From assembly GCA_030998015.1 (NCBI GenBank), contig JARWMV010000232.1, forward strand, positions 496,001-560,000: 64,000 bases of DNA, read 5' to 3'. Shown here piece after piece: positions 40,280 through 53,465 of this stretch. The stretch's first letter is position 1; each line of letters opens with the position of its first letter. The position numbers were made by a program, and so were the translations under genes. The notes beneath the pieces are model-generated. The model was given only the letters and a program-made list of their open reading frames with translations. It was not told where the DNA came from and made no database searches. Source of the DNA: Ceratorhiza oryzae-sativae (taxonomy: Eukaryota; Basidiomycota; Agaricomycetes; Cantharellales; Ceratobasidiaceae).

Positions 40280-40750
40280 ATGTTCGCCTTTGTTCGCCTT
40301 GCTATCTTTGTTTCTTTCTTCACAGTAATCGTGTCGGCCATGCCTTTGGCGCTCCGTCAGGATCAGAACCAGGGCCAACCCATTCAAGCCGGGGTGGGTA
40401 ATGCGCATATAATCACATCCACGCTTGATACTGACGATCCACCCGGCTGGCCCCAGCGTCCCGTTGATCACAGCCGGGACGCGGCAGCAACTTATGGTAC
40501 TACCACTGATGCTGTTAACTGGGCCACCCATCCTGCTGGCCTTTGCATCGTCCCTGAGTTCGCCAGCCAAGCTGGCATGGGTCAAGGAGAAACCCCTATT
40601 ACGACCCAGCAAGCAATGGATCTCTGCCCTCGAGCTCAACGCATTGCTGTGAGTGCCCGGCTTTCTGCTTTCTGCTTTCCTTTTTTTTTTTTTTTTTTTT
40701 TTTTTTGAAAAGTAGACTTACCGAGAATGAATCAGGTTCACAAGGATTAG
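40280..40750 (+). CDS. Small secreted protein, unknown family
   Basis: Two exons (40280-40648 and 40736-40750) give about 127 aa. A classical signal peptide (MFAFVRLAIFVSFFTVIVSA) is followed by MPLALRQDQNQGQP. The mature part is acidic/Gln-rich, with two cysteines (LCIVPEF and DLCPRAQ) and no domain I recognise. The 87-bp intron contains an uninterrupted T-run of more than 25 bases, a very strong polypyrimidine tract. The final exon adds only VHKD. An alternative acceptor (AAAAGTAG near 40714) would end ATYRE instead. A TATA box lies about 150 bp upstream. Small size, secretion signal and position beside secreted glucanases make it an effector-like candidate, which is inference. Confidence 0.6.
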
Positions 40751-41247
40751 GTTGGCGATGCGCAACATACACGTGTCTACTTGGCTCGAGAGTTTCCTGG
40801 ATATTCGGACACTTGTGCATAGTATTCTGTGATCACTCTCGTATCGTGCCTTGTACATGTTTATTCGATTTATCATAGTCAGTTGTTGACACGGTGTCAG
40901 CTAGCTAGCATGTGCATCGTGTAGTAAGGCCCGTGTTGAGGGAAGGAACAAACATGAACGTTGTTGGCCATAAAGCTAGGACGAAACTCCCTTGCATAGC
41001 ACGATCCAAAGAAGAAACGGTTGGTTAGCAACGTAGGCGCTGGTTCAAAAAGCGCAGCTGGAGAGGAAGTTGCCACTCGCAGCTCATGTCACAGTACGCC
41101 CAAGCGGGTTCTGCCTACCCTGTGTTCTGAATAGTATTATCTATCCCTGGGCCTTCCAGCGCGTTACAACCCCAAGCAAATTGAGAATTTAGCTCTATTT
41201 GGATCGAAAACGCAACAAACAGCAAATAAAGGAACGAAAGCTCTTGA
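40751..41247. other. Intergenic region
   Basis: About 500 bp with no gene seen. GTGTCAGCTAGCTAGCATG near 40895 is a small palindromic patch. Confidence 0.4.
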
Positions 41248-43307
<2,060 letters not shown>

Positions 43308-43948
43308 ATGCCTATCAACAGGTCTCGCAATATACGATACGCGTTCGAGCGCCCTTACACGATCAACGAGGATCTCCAGTCTTATCTTAGCGAGATTCAT
43401 AATTGGGCGCAATTGGTTGATGTGAACAAAGTTGATTGGGACTGCCAGCCCAAGGATCCAAACAACCACCGCGCAGGCTTCTGGGCTACCCCAATACGTG
43501 AGTTTTACGACGTGACAGCTTCCATGGGAACTAACTGTTTGCTCGTCGAATAGTCCCTGACTGTGTTGGGCAAGCATATACCAACTGCGCAGGATGCGCA
43601 AAAACGAGGGACGAAGCTCGAGAAATAGCAGGCCGGAACCTATTCACTTACTATCGAATAACTTCCAGTGCACCCAACGTACGATGGAGGTTTTCAACCC
43701 AAGGGACCACCCATTATGCGATCCCAGTTGGTATGTAGAAGTGGCCCTACCGTACCTTATCTGATAGTATTGGCAGTCTACGGCCCAAACCGCTTGTGGG
43801 ATGATGCAGCGGTTCTAGGTGAAGGGTTCTCACATCAACAAGCGAGGGAGGATTCAGCTCGTAAATTGCTCCTTGGGGGATACTGCGTGAGTTGCTGCAA
43901 GTATGACTATTTTGAACGGACGCTGACCGACACCTACAGTGGGTTTAA
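43308..43948 (+). CDS. Small protein with two dsRNA-binding-like repeats
   Basis: Exons 43308-43497, 43554-43730, 43777-43886 and 43940-43948 encode about 161 aa ending GGYCWV. The first half reads LQSYLSEIHNWAQLVDVNKV ... NCAGCAKTRDEAREIAGRN. The second half reads VRWRFSTQGTTHYAIPVV ... LGEGFSHQQAREDSARKLLL. Each half follows the dsRBM pattern: an N-terminal helix, a W-containing strand, then GxG/Kx(T/S)(+)xxAr(e/x)xAA(+)xxL in the last helix. Short stand-alone dsRBM proteins of this kind are common in Agaricomycetes, but their role is unknown. The key Lys-Lys contact of the classical motif is only partly present (AKTRDEAR in repeat 1; FSHQQAR in repeat 2), so RNA binding is uncertain. Confidence 0.6.
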
Positions 43949-44651
43949 GTTCATGCTCGATCACTCTGAGTTGATTATGTTCCGAGACATTTTTATTAGT
44001 TAATTCGATCTATAATTTTAGCTCGCATCACAATAATATATTCGTCGCATCTAAATTAACACGTATTCCCCAAGCTCCACCATAGAGCAAGCCAGAGATC
44101 TTGGTTTAAGAGCATAGAATCGTTTGGCATAAGCAGCGATATAACGTACAACACTGTCCGGTTGGAGGGTCCATACGTGTTTCAGCTCGTGTCAATCGCA
44201 ATTTTGTAGGGGAGGCAACTCGAGTATCTCCAAGGATCGCCCACGACAGGCCTACTGTTGTCAAGATTCCGTGAGGTCTCGGCTATTCATTCCCGGCCCT
44301 AGAAATTTATAATATGTTATCAACGCGACAAGGCCAGCATGCTGCACGCCGTCGCATAAGCGAAACCATTCCATAGCACGCGGGTTCTGGCCCCTATTCC
44401 GACAGCAAACACGCTCGTTTAAGCAAACTTGAGGTCACGTGTTGAGGCTCCACATGATCATGGACTTCGACAAGGCGGGTTGGAAGAATGTGGCGTGCAG
44501 AGGCTTGGCACCAGTGGAGGGCTTGGTTCTTGATCACAAGTGTGTGCATTGCTTCGAAGCCAACCGCCTAGACGACCCACATGGCGATCTGCGATACGGC
44601 TTGTCTACAAATATTCGCAGTTCAATTCCTGTACGGACGAGGTCCCTGACT
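43949..44651. other. Upstream region of the M28 peptidase
   Basis: About 700 bp with no supportable gene. GGTCACGTGTTGAGG (CACGTG at 44436-44441) lies about 210 bp before the peptidase start. Confidence 0.45.
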
Positions 44652-46208
44652 ATGCTTGCGGTACTCGCTATTGGCTCATTTGCTCTCGCGTCGCTCGCCA
44701 CAGGCACGGTTGTTCCCGCCGGTGTGCGTCCGCTGAACCCAGACTCGCGTTTGTTGAAGGTAAGATAAGCGCCAGTGACGTGAATCCGAACTAACGACCG
44801 TTTCAGTTTGGCCCAGGCGACAACCAGGCTGAATGGGTTCCGACTGCAGCTATTGCTCTCTTGCGCGAATCTCACTCTGTCGACTTGACCAAAGGAGCTG
44901 ACGCTCTGCGGGTTATTCATCCTGAGCTTGCCGGCGTCTCGGACACGATCATCTACAGGCTCGGAAACCATACCCTCCGCGGGCCTGGGTTTCTTGACAT
45001 TACAGGGATGGAGTATGTGCGCCGCGAGCACCATGATCTTGAGGCTCGCGCCACGTACCCAACCCCTACACCATCCAAGGTAATTCCTTCGAGCCTTGTT
45101 CGGTTCATAGCTTACTCTACTGGTAGTACCCCGCGTTGACGACTATGTTCAACTCGATTTCGGCTTCCGGATTATCGAGCACAGTGTCTACGCTTTCTGG
45201 CTACACCACTCGCTACTACAAGAGTACAAATGCGGCTGCTGGCTCGACCTGGATCCAGACACAGTTTTCCAACGCTGCTGGATCTGCAAACGTCAAGACT
45301 ATTGCCAACTCATTTAACCAGCCAAACGTCATTGCCACGATTCCGCGCAAGTCGGGTTCCACCTTGACCGATGTGGTCATTCTTGGTATGTTTTGTAACC
45401 ACCCAAAACTATGGTTGGCCTGAACTTGGGCTAGGTGCACACATTGATTCGACAGTTGGTGGAAGTGCTACTTCACGTGCTCCTGGCGCCGACGATGGTA
45501 TGCATGATGGTTTTGGTTTCGGTTTATGATGCTAATGCTTTAGTCTAGATGCTTCTGGCATCGCTGTGCTTCTACAGGCTCTCCAGATCCTCAAGGCCAA
45601 TGGCTGGTCCGGCTCTCGTGCTGTCGAGTTCCATGCGTACGGTGGTGAGGAAGGTGGACTACTCGGAAGCTCGACCGTCGCAAAGCAGTACAAGTCGGCT
45701 GGCAGGTAAGTCGCTAGCACGCATATACCATACCAACCCTCACGAATCCTTCAGGACCGTTCGTGCGATGCTTCAATTCGACATGGTTGCATACCAACCA
45801 ACCTCCAAGCCGGTGTTGACTGTGCTTACGATACGGATGCATCCCTCCAGTCGTTCAGCCAAAGTATTATATCGTCATATGTGCCTGAAGCGTCGCTGTA
45901 CACCAACAAGTGTGGCTATGCCTGCTCTGACCACTGTAGGTGTTTTACCCATACGCGTCAACTTTTGCTAACCCTTGGCTAGTCTCGTGGTATAACCAAG
46001 GCTACCCGTCAGTCTCGATCGACGAGTCAGGTCCGTCTGACACGTACCTAAATCCATATTATCACACCTCGTCGGATACGATTGACAAGCTCAACTTTGA
46101 CAAGGCCAGCAAGTTTGTCAAGGTTAGTTCTCGGCTTTCGTTGTGTTTCAAGCGGCTGAAGCGCTATTATAGCTTGCACTGGCTTGGATTGTGGAGCTCG
46201 CAGAGTAG
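44652..46208 (+). CDS. Secreted M28 zinc aminopeptidase (leucyl aminopeptidase type)
   Basis: Begins with a signal peptide (MLAVLAIGSFALASLATG) and a propeptide-like segment containing LARATYPTPTPSKYPALTTM-type linker residues. The catalytic domain carries the zinc ligands: His and Asp in GAHIDSTVGGSATSRAPGAD followed by DDASG, Glu-Glu in YGGEEGGLLGSS, Asp in LQFDMVAYQP, and the final His in PYYHTSSDTIDKL. Cysteines TNKCGYACSDH form the usual disulfide loop. The protein ends LALAWIVELAE. The family removes N-terminal hydrophobic residues outside the cell. One base seems missing at about 45830: VLTDTDASLQSF is expected but ACGATACGG puts the frame off by one, so as given the chain would be broken. 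The rest is intact across about seven short introns. Confidence 0.85.
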
Positions 46209-47609
46209 ATTTGTAGTGTCTGGTCGAGTTGGATCTGGACTATCACACCCCTTTTGTAAAACCCACGAATGAGTATTCATATTTGAATATCAAACTCTCA
46301 ATTGGCAGCTTATCTTAGACCTAAGGATATTCTGTATGTACTGACGAATATATTACCGACTTGACGAATTGTATTCGATCGAGTTACTTGAATAAAGTAG
46401 GGTGGTTTAGGCTACACACTTACTTGGCCAGACTCTTGCCCGTGCACCCAACCCAACTACTCCGTTCTAAACCCAGTAATTCTAGGCACCCGAGGTGAAT
46501 CTTTTAGTCATACATTCGAACTGAGATATACCGAAAGTATTTAACCGTGATCGACCACGCCTCAAACTGCTACATTTACACAGCCGTTGATTTCTCCAAT
46601 CCATATACACGCTCCCCGCCCTTTATTGTTACCTGTATCCTGTTGGCTGTCAGTGTGCGATCTTAATTCCATGTATACGGCCGGGACTTATGGAGGGCAT
46701 CTCGTACTATACTTCACTGGATTCTGGGGCTAGCGTAGACCCACAAAACAACTCAGTACATTCAACCATACCCCATACATCTTAACCCAGGATGTCCCGT
46801 TTTTCGACTGCATAAATAGGCTCCATCCAAGGCCATCTCTCAAGTTTAGTCCGCTTTTTTCCGTTAAAATTTAGGCAGCTGGTGTGAGGCGCGTTCCAAA
46901 CCGGTTTTTCGAAGCCTTAGTACTGACAGCGATTTTTTGTTTCATCGCATTTAGGCCCCGTCTGTGGCGGATAATCCTGATTTTGCGCTGCCCTCAAAAA
47001 CAGGGTTCTCTGCCCATGCAGGGGATGCAGTTCGCGCGGTACATTTGTGCCATTTCCGATTCTTTAGGTCATCCAGGAGAAACAATATTTTTCGGATATT
47101 GTGGTGGTGAAATATATACAGATGCATGCATGTATCTACTATACTGAAGGAACATTGGATTCTGTTTATCATAGAACTCACACCAAAAAGGCTTCCAGAA
47201 ATCACACTGGTAGCTTCGTAGGCATTTGCTGGACTGATGCTATAATTTAACAAAATAGTTTCAAATTTAATCATACAGGGTGTAGGTGCGATAGGATGCT
47301 GTCAGTAAGGGTGCCGGGCAGAGCTAAACCACCGCATAGAATGAGACCAGCGATCTCTTGATCACGTGACCCCCTCGTCCGTAGCCGCAAGTGCTTCCCT
47401 CCCCACGCGTAAACGACGCTTTTGAGATATCATGGGGTTAGTGTGGGTGTAAATTGACCAGCTATTTTGTTATATCCCGTCAAATTAGCCCGTTCAGGTG
47501 GCATTTAGAGACCAAATCGCACTTAAATCGCTCAAAATCGCTTAAAATAGTTCAGACCGAAAACTAGGCGTTTCTGGTCGATTTTGAGGTACCAAAACTC
47601 CGTAAAAGG
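46209..47609. other. 1.4-kb intergenic region
   Basis: No gene is supported. Near 47508-47560 there is a loose tandem of AAATCG(C/T)-containing words. TCACGTGACC occurs at 47362. A run AAAA at 47604-47607 corresponds to a TTTT Pol III terminator for the tRNA. Confidence 0.4.
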
Positions 47610-47712
47610 GCCCCAGCTGGGAATTGAACCCAGGACCTCACCCATTACGTAAGCAGCAGCGCTTACGGGAATAAATCCCGAAGGGCGAATCATACTACTA
47701 GACCACTGAGGC
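47610..47712 (-). tRNA. tRNA-Pro(CGG) with a ~32-nt intron
   Basis: On the minus strand the 5' end GCCTCAG pairs with CTGGGGC at the 3' end (seven pairs, one T-G). A box TGGTCTAGTAG and B box GGTTCAATTCC are both present. The anticodon stem is CGCCC/GGGTG with loop TT-CGG-G-T; an insertion of about 32 nt follows position 37, the canonical nuclear tRNA intron site, and contains TCCCG that can pair with the anticodon. TTTT follows immediately. Anticodon CGG decodes CCG proline codons. Confidence 0.85.
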
Positions 47713-49691
47713 TTGGCTATATGCGTCCCTCAAAATCAATTAGATATTCAAATTGACTCACTAATTATTAATAATAGATCTTATCCAACGCACTTGTTTC
47801 TCCATCCAAACCGCACGCACGACTGAGGGGGGGGGGCACAATGTTTTCGTCGGACGAGCTGCGTGACAGGCAGAGTCGCGAGAGGTTGTCATATGCATAG
47901 ATTCCTAAGCCCCATAAATCACCTTGCTTCAATGTCAAGGTCCCATATAATTCATTTCCATGTGTTTCATGTTTTCTGTTCTTGCTTTTCTGTTCTTGCC
48001 TTGGGGAGAAAACAGAGTCGTACCTACCACGCATGACAAGACTGATGACCAGCCCAGGCACTGGATCAGCAATCACGACGCACCCATTATACTGTTAGTA
48101 GAATTATTAGTTATATAGTCAGCTAATCATCAACTCCGAAAACCAGGTCAAAATATTTGACTAACAACGTCCCCGTATGTCCCGCTGGATCCTATAGCTT
48201 GGCCTGGTTCCAATCATTTGATCACTAGTAATCACTTTGGCAGCGCCTTCTCCGCTGGGCAGAGCGTTCAGGAAAGACGCTGGTTGGCCTCGGCCGCTAG
48301 CGTGATGTGATCACTAGTGAGCACACATTTGTTTTGTTGGTGCTGGCTCTTGTGCTATAGGCCTCGTGATAGGTGATATGCTGGTCACGAGCACCATAAA
48401 GGCTATTGTATACAAACCGAGTGCAGCCAACATATGAACTTCCCAGCAGGCCCTCATCGGAGCCGCCTTTCTGCATGGGCTTTTCATATCTTGAGCCCCC
48501 ATCATGGCCACCCGCTAATAGACCAAGCGCCCACTGGCTCACTACACAGTGCAGCTTGGTGGAAACACTTCTCTAGTAGCCACCAAGTACGGGCTCAGAG
48601 AGCTTAAAATGGGTCGCTTGTCGTCTATACAAGTGAGAACAATTCTCTCAGTGAAACACAAGTGGGTTGCAACTCCTCAACCGCATCAATCACCTCACCT
48701 TGGGTCGACATCTAGCATCTTCGAACCGCCTTTCCCTGTCACATGACCGTCCTTGCTACCCGAAACTATACAAGATTAACATGTATATTAATTACATTGA
48801 GCAGAATATCGCATGCCACACTAATGGACAACGAGTGTGTAGACTGTGGGTTAGACAAGGCTTGGTCCGAAAAACACAACCATGTAGTCAACGAGTGCTG
48901 GCTCGGAATCTCGATTTCACGGATCACGAATGCTACCTGGAAAATTTTGGCTGAAAAACGGCGCCGTCTAGCGCGTGTGAATTGTACATCCTACTCAAAC
49001 GAACATCACAGGAACCGAAGAACTAAGTGTCTAGCCAGCCGCGCGTGTGCTATGTGCTCTACGCTTTTGTCTGGACTATATTTCTGATTGATATGGAGGG
49101 TATTTTACAGTATTCACTTTATGCGGCTGCCCTGAAGTTGTAGCCGCCTGACGACACTTCTAAAACTCAACCCGTGTAATGCGTATTAAATAATTAATAC
49201 CTATTAAGCTCCCTTTTCATGTAAACGCATAAGATTAACGATTATACAACATTTCATGAATCAGATTAAAGCACAGAGAAATAGCTACGCCTGAGACCTT
49301 GTAGGAACCTGTGCACGCCCATGCCCGAAGCTATTGCGCTTGCCAAAAGTTCGTGTGGATCGAAAAATCACCGCCAAGGAGTCGAAAAAACAAACCTCGA
49401 CAATCGTGGTAGTCGAGCCCAAGTGTTCACATTGGAGAAACTAACGCACGTCCGCCTAGGCCCGCCTTCCCTTTGTATTGCTCCGTTTGCAGTACCGGAG
49501 CATGCAGTTAGTCTACCACTGAAGTTGGCTTTCATGGAGGTGATAACCTGCTTGAGTCCTGACTAGCGATTGACGCAGAAAACTTGTGTTGCTTTTATGA
49601 AATTATGGATTATTCGCGATCGATTGAGGTATCACAATGTGGAATTCCAGTATGATCTCATTAAATGGCAAAAGAAAGTCGCAACCCCTAG
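47713..49691. other. 2-kb region without a supportable gene
   Basis: Frames at 48297-48542 and 48743-49087 have no domain. GATCACTAGTAATCAC near 48225 and GTGATCACTAGTGA near 48307 are partly inverted copies flanking about 75 bp. A C-rich, G-run (GGGGGGGG near 47827) is also seen. Confidence 0.35.
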
Positions 49692-51374
49692 CTAAAAGCA
49701 TGAAACGCTCCAACCTTCAAAATCCACCCTTCCCTCTTGAATAGCAACAATACTCTCGAGGAGCACACTTGCGAGTGGTCCTAGCCCACTTTTGTAAGTA
49801 GGCACTTCAATTTCAGAAATGGACTCTGTTCCCGCAGACTTGTCTTGGTATCCGATTCGCCCAATTGGGCAAATAATCGCAGCCGTCCCGACCCCAAACG
49901 CTTCAACCAATCGGCCTTTGTTCGCCATTTCCTTGACTTCATGGAGCGTCACTGTGCGTTCTTCAGCTCGCAGTGTATGAGCGGTGATATAATTTGCAAT
50001 AGGAGACAATGGCGAGTTGATCAATCGAAGTACCGAATTTCGGGTGACCCCTGGCAGAATCGTGCCATCCAGAGCCGGCGTAACCGCATCCAAGCCTACT
50101 AGATCGTCGGAACCACGTAGATCACACTGCTAGAACTACTCACCACCATCTTCCCTCCGGAACACAACGAAAAAGTTCATCTGACCGACTTCAGTAATCT
50201 GTCTAATCCTCGAATTAGGCTGTATGCGCTATACACCGCGGCGTTTTACCCACTGGTTGTCGCCCAATATCCACAAAATTTGTTGGTATCCCTTCTTTGC
50301 AGCTTCACGTTGGGGCTTGAAGCACGGAGCATAGTTGATACCAAGCTGGACCAAGCAGTTAGCTTGTTAGACTATGGTACCCAGGACATTGTACCTTGTA
50401 TGCGCCCGTTCCCCCCGGCCACGATCGGACAGCATCCTGTTCTGCCCACAAGCTCACGGGCTTGTACCCTGTTGGAAAGTATGGCCCAGTTGGCGAGCAG
50501 ATGACGTACAGACATGCATGTGTTGATGCCGCAACCCCAATCGCTAGAAACTTGGATAAGATTGAGAGATGTTGAAAACGATGAGAAGCCTACCAGGTCG
50601 CGTTCCAATCATGGTTGGGCGAATATACAAGCTGTATCCCTCTAGTTTCGGTATCCAGCGCTTTTCCAGCTCTACCAGCTTCTTGATCATCTTCAAGAGC
50701 TCATTAGCGTCAAAGTGCTACATTAATCAGTCGTTCAACGTCTGTATATGCGCCCTTCTCGACCGTACATACAGGTAGGGCAACACGATCCGCCGAAGTG
50801 GACATTCGATTCATGTTTAGCTCTGGTCGAAACAGCCTCGGTTGGCCTGTCGGATCAAGGAACGCCTACAACTGGTTAATGCAAATTCTACGTAACAAGC
50901 GTGAACTTACCTTCATCCCCTCGAAAAGAGCGGGGGTATAATGAAACACTGTGCTGGTGTCAGTTGACTACCACGTGAGGTGCGTCGGAACATCATCACC
51001 TGAGCATGCTGGGTCAAGCTCTAGAGGAGCGTATGGTTTGATGACCGGAGCGGACCATCCAGTCTCGGGACTGTAGTTTACTATGAGCATGTGGTCTGTC
51101 ATTGTCTTTGCATTGTAAGTCAAGTCGGCAACTGTTATCCTGGCTACACTCACCTGGCCAAAGACTAGGTTTTCTGGAGGCGGCAGCTCTTTAAGATTGA
51201 CAGAACGGGTTATGATCAGCTTGGAAGCCTGTGCGCCCTGTTTAGCACTTTTAGAATGGACAAAAAAGGAAAACGAACATCGAGCCCAGGAACATCATCG
51301 GGTGCACCCAGTGCCTGTGCAGTGGTCGACAGCGCGGGCTCAAGAGCTCCAAGTTTCGCAAGAGCGGAAGGCAT
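49692..51374 (-). CDS. BAT1: Branched-chain amino acid aminotransferase
   Basis: Transfers amino groups between Leu/Ile/Val and 2-oxoglutarate using pyridoxal phosphate. The spliced minus-strand protein has LVFGQ, then TMTDHMLIVNYSPETGWSA, a VFHYTPALFEGMKAF segment, MNRMSTSADRVALPHFDANE, YSLYIRPTMIGTRPALGV and SPTGPYF. The PLP lysine lies in GGTGAYKLGINYAPCF, split by an intron after the Lys. Later come GQMNFFVVFRREDG, LDGTILPGVTRNSVLRL and AFGVGTAAIICPIGRIGYQ. These are the class IV fold signatures in order. The start at 51374 gives a short N-terminus (MPSALAKLGALEPAL), which could be a weak mitochondrial presequence; whether this is the mitochondrial or cytosolic form is undecided. It diverges from the mL38 gene across 165 bp containing two CACGTG boxes. 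Confidence 0.9.
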
Positions 51375-51539
51375 AGTCGAGTCAAGGTTGCAGTTTTCGG
51401 AGCACCGAACAGATATTTGAAGGTTTAAAGTGGTCGAAGTCGGAAGACAAGAGAACCTTCCGAGTCAAAGAAATTTAATTCAAATTCGAGCGCACGTGAA
51501 CGGCTCCAAAACTCACGTGAGCTATAGTTTCTAAAAGTC
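51375..51539. promoter_or_regulatory. Divergent promoter, BCAT(-)/mL38(+), two CACGTG boxes
   Basis: CACGTG occurs at 51493-51498 and 51514-51519, 21 bp apart (two helical turns), within a 165-bp spacer between divergent start codons. Similar boxes precede many genes in the window. Confidence 0.55.
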
Positions 51540-52814
51540 ATGCACACCTTGAGGTCAGTCAGACTTGCTAATCCGGTATGTCAAACTTGTCCGAATGGTG
51601 CACGCAATTAACATAATTGCTAGTTAAGATGGATGTCAAGTGCTGCAGATGCTGCAAAGGCATCTGGATACCAACGACCTCTTGCCCCGGGAGTCTTGCC
51701 TGTGTACGATCTCGCCATCGAGTTTCTTCAAGAGGATAGTATAGCGAAAAAAGGGCTTGCTTCAAAAGAGTCAGATCACAAGAAAAGGGCTTTTCTCGAG
51801 ATTCAGAGTGAGATCAATCTCCCCGAAATCCGGTGGGCGTTTGCCCAAGGGAAGTGTGAGTGTCAGTAACATCTATTTGGAGTTTATTTATGACACACCT
51901 CCAGATGACCTGTCTCAGCCAATATACCGCCATCTTCTTGAACAATCATGGCGAAAAGAGGGTACTCTTGACCTTTTGGTGACTACATTTCCAGATTGCA
52001 TTGGCACGGTTCCAATTAACGGGTTGCAGATGGAACGAGTGCATCAGATGAAGGTTCTGCCCGACTTGCTTCCTGCTTTTTATCCAACCGTAGATCTTCG
52101 AGTATCGTTTACAGATGGAAAAGATGTCGAGCCAGGTGTATTCCTTCCGGTCAATACGACATTAAACCTCCGTCGATCATTGCCCAACCGTTTCACCCTG
52201 AGGACAAACTCTATACATTACTCATGGTTGACCCAGGTTTGTCATTCACCCGCGCGCTATTCATCTATAACACTGTTTTGAAGATGTTCCTGATACATCT
52301 ACGCAAAGCTATTCGACTTTTGTGCATGTGCTTCGGTGTGTCCATTTCATCGCATTTACTCTGCCGTTCTAAACCCAATTTGACAGGACGAATGTTCCCC
52401 TCTCTGCAACCAAAACCCAAATTTCACTCTCGACCGAGGACCCGCTGCCGTATATCCCGCCACATCCACAGAGCGGCACGCCTTACCACAGATACACGAC
52501 TTTTCTCCTCCTCCAGCCCTCCAAAATTGATCTAGACACATCCGAATTATCCCGAGAGCACTTTGATCTGCGTGCGTTTTTCAAAGACCATGGATTCGTT
52601 GAAGGAGGTGGGATTCATATGTTCCGTGAGGAGTGGGACAAGAGCGTTTCGGGCATTTACAAGACCATCCTTGGTAAGCCATCTCCTGCGCACCAGAAAA
52701 CTCTGACTAACAGGCACCCCAGGCAAGCCGGAACCTAAATACGGTCTACCGCCAAAGCCGAATACATATGTGGACGCTCAAGGGCGACGGCCTCCCAAAT
52801 ACTCGGTAGCATAA
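51540..52814 (+). CDS. MRPL35: Mitochondrial large ribosomal subunit protein mL38 (PEBP fold)
   Basis: A structural protein of the mitoribosome with a phosphatidylethanolamine-binding-protein fold. The first exon (51540-51575) encodes MHTLRSVRLANP; a 48-bp intron joins it to LRWMSSAADAAKASGYQR. This forms an Arg-rich presequence with a likely cleavage near RWMS/SAA. Next are RPLAPGVLPVYDLAIEFL, YDLSQPIYRHLLEQSWRKEG, MERVHQMKVLPDLLPAFYP, EDKLYTLLMVDP (PEBP core) and PYHRYTTFLLLQPSKIDLD. It continues EHFDLRAFFKDHGFVEGGG and GIYKTILGKPEPKYGLPPKP. One base appears missing near 52165: TTLKPPSIIAQ is expected, but AAA in place of AAAA breaks the frame. Other introns are GT-AG and short. If only the ATG at 51633 were used the targeting signal would be lost. 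Confidence 0.85.
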
Positions 52815-52915
52815 CCTCAATTCAAAAACCTGAATTATTGTGTTTTATTGCTGACTGCTCCAAATTCGAGTGTAAATCCATCCAAATTGGCCTCCAAGAG
52901 ACTACATACATTGAG

Positions 52916-53308
52916 CTACGACTCCGACCGTTTTTCGATCCTGTTTTTCAGCTCGTCAATCTTGCGCTGCACTTCCTCCCGTTCGTCGAGCAGGGCTTTG
53001 AGTTCGTTTTGAATGCTGCAACAAAGCGCCTTAAGTTTTTGTAAGGAAACGTGCTAGATTGAGCAAGGCTAACCTTTTTCGTCTGTCCCCCGAACTCCTG
53101 TCTGCTAGCCTGTCTTCAGCAGCGGCGAGCTTGGCACCATGATAGGTCGGACTTCCGTATTTTTCGCGGAGAACGACACCGCCGTAGACCGCAGCTAATC
53201 GCGAGAATAAGCGGAAGTTTCAAGCGGGGATGAAATTCAAGTACATGGTACTATAACAAGCGTGGCTACCGTTAGAATCACTTTATTATATCGTTGAAGC
53301 ATCGACAT
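52916..53308 (-). CDS. Small coiled-coil protein, possibly ATP synthase subunit e-like
   Basis: The minus-strand first exon MSMLQRYNKVILT is followed, after GTAGCC...GATTAG, by AAVYGGVVLREKYGSPTYHG, then AKLAAAEDRLADRR. A last exon (after a GTTAGC...TGCAG intron) encodes IQNELKALLDEREEVQRKID, with a helical C-terminus ending KRSES. About 90 aa. An N-terminal RY...YG membrane segment with a following charged helix recalls the small F-type ATP synthase subunit e (Tim11/ATP5ME), but the match is weak. Joining exon 1 needs one extra G at the donor (ACG|GTAGCC expected as ACGG|GTAGCC). Diverges from the roadblock gene across 157 bp and converges with mL38 about 100 bp away. Confidence 0.5.
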
Positions 53309-53465
53309 GGTTTGGCGCAAAAGTTACTTGCGCTCCCCAGAGTCATGTGACATTCTTACCAGATACCACCAGCCACAACCCTCTTCGAACGATGGTATAT
53401 CTATTCTTCTTGTTCTATATTACACCAGTCTAAGTCCTAATTTTGAGCCTTCGATAGGAACATCG

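Noticed and set aside
48220..48325. Possible second MITE with GATCACTAGT ends
   Set aside because: The inverted ends match only partly and no target duplication was found.
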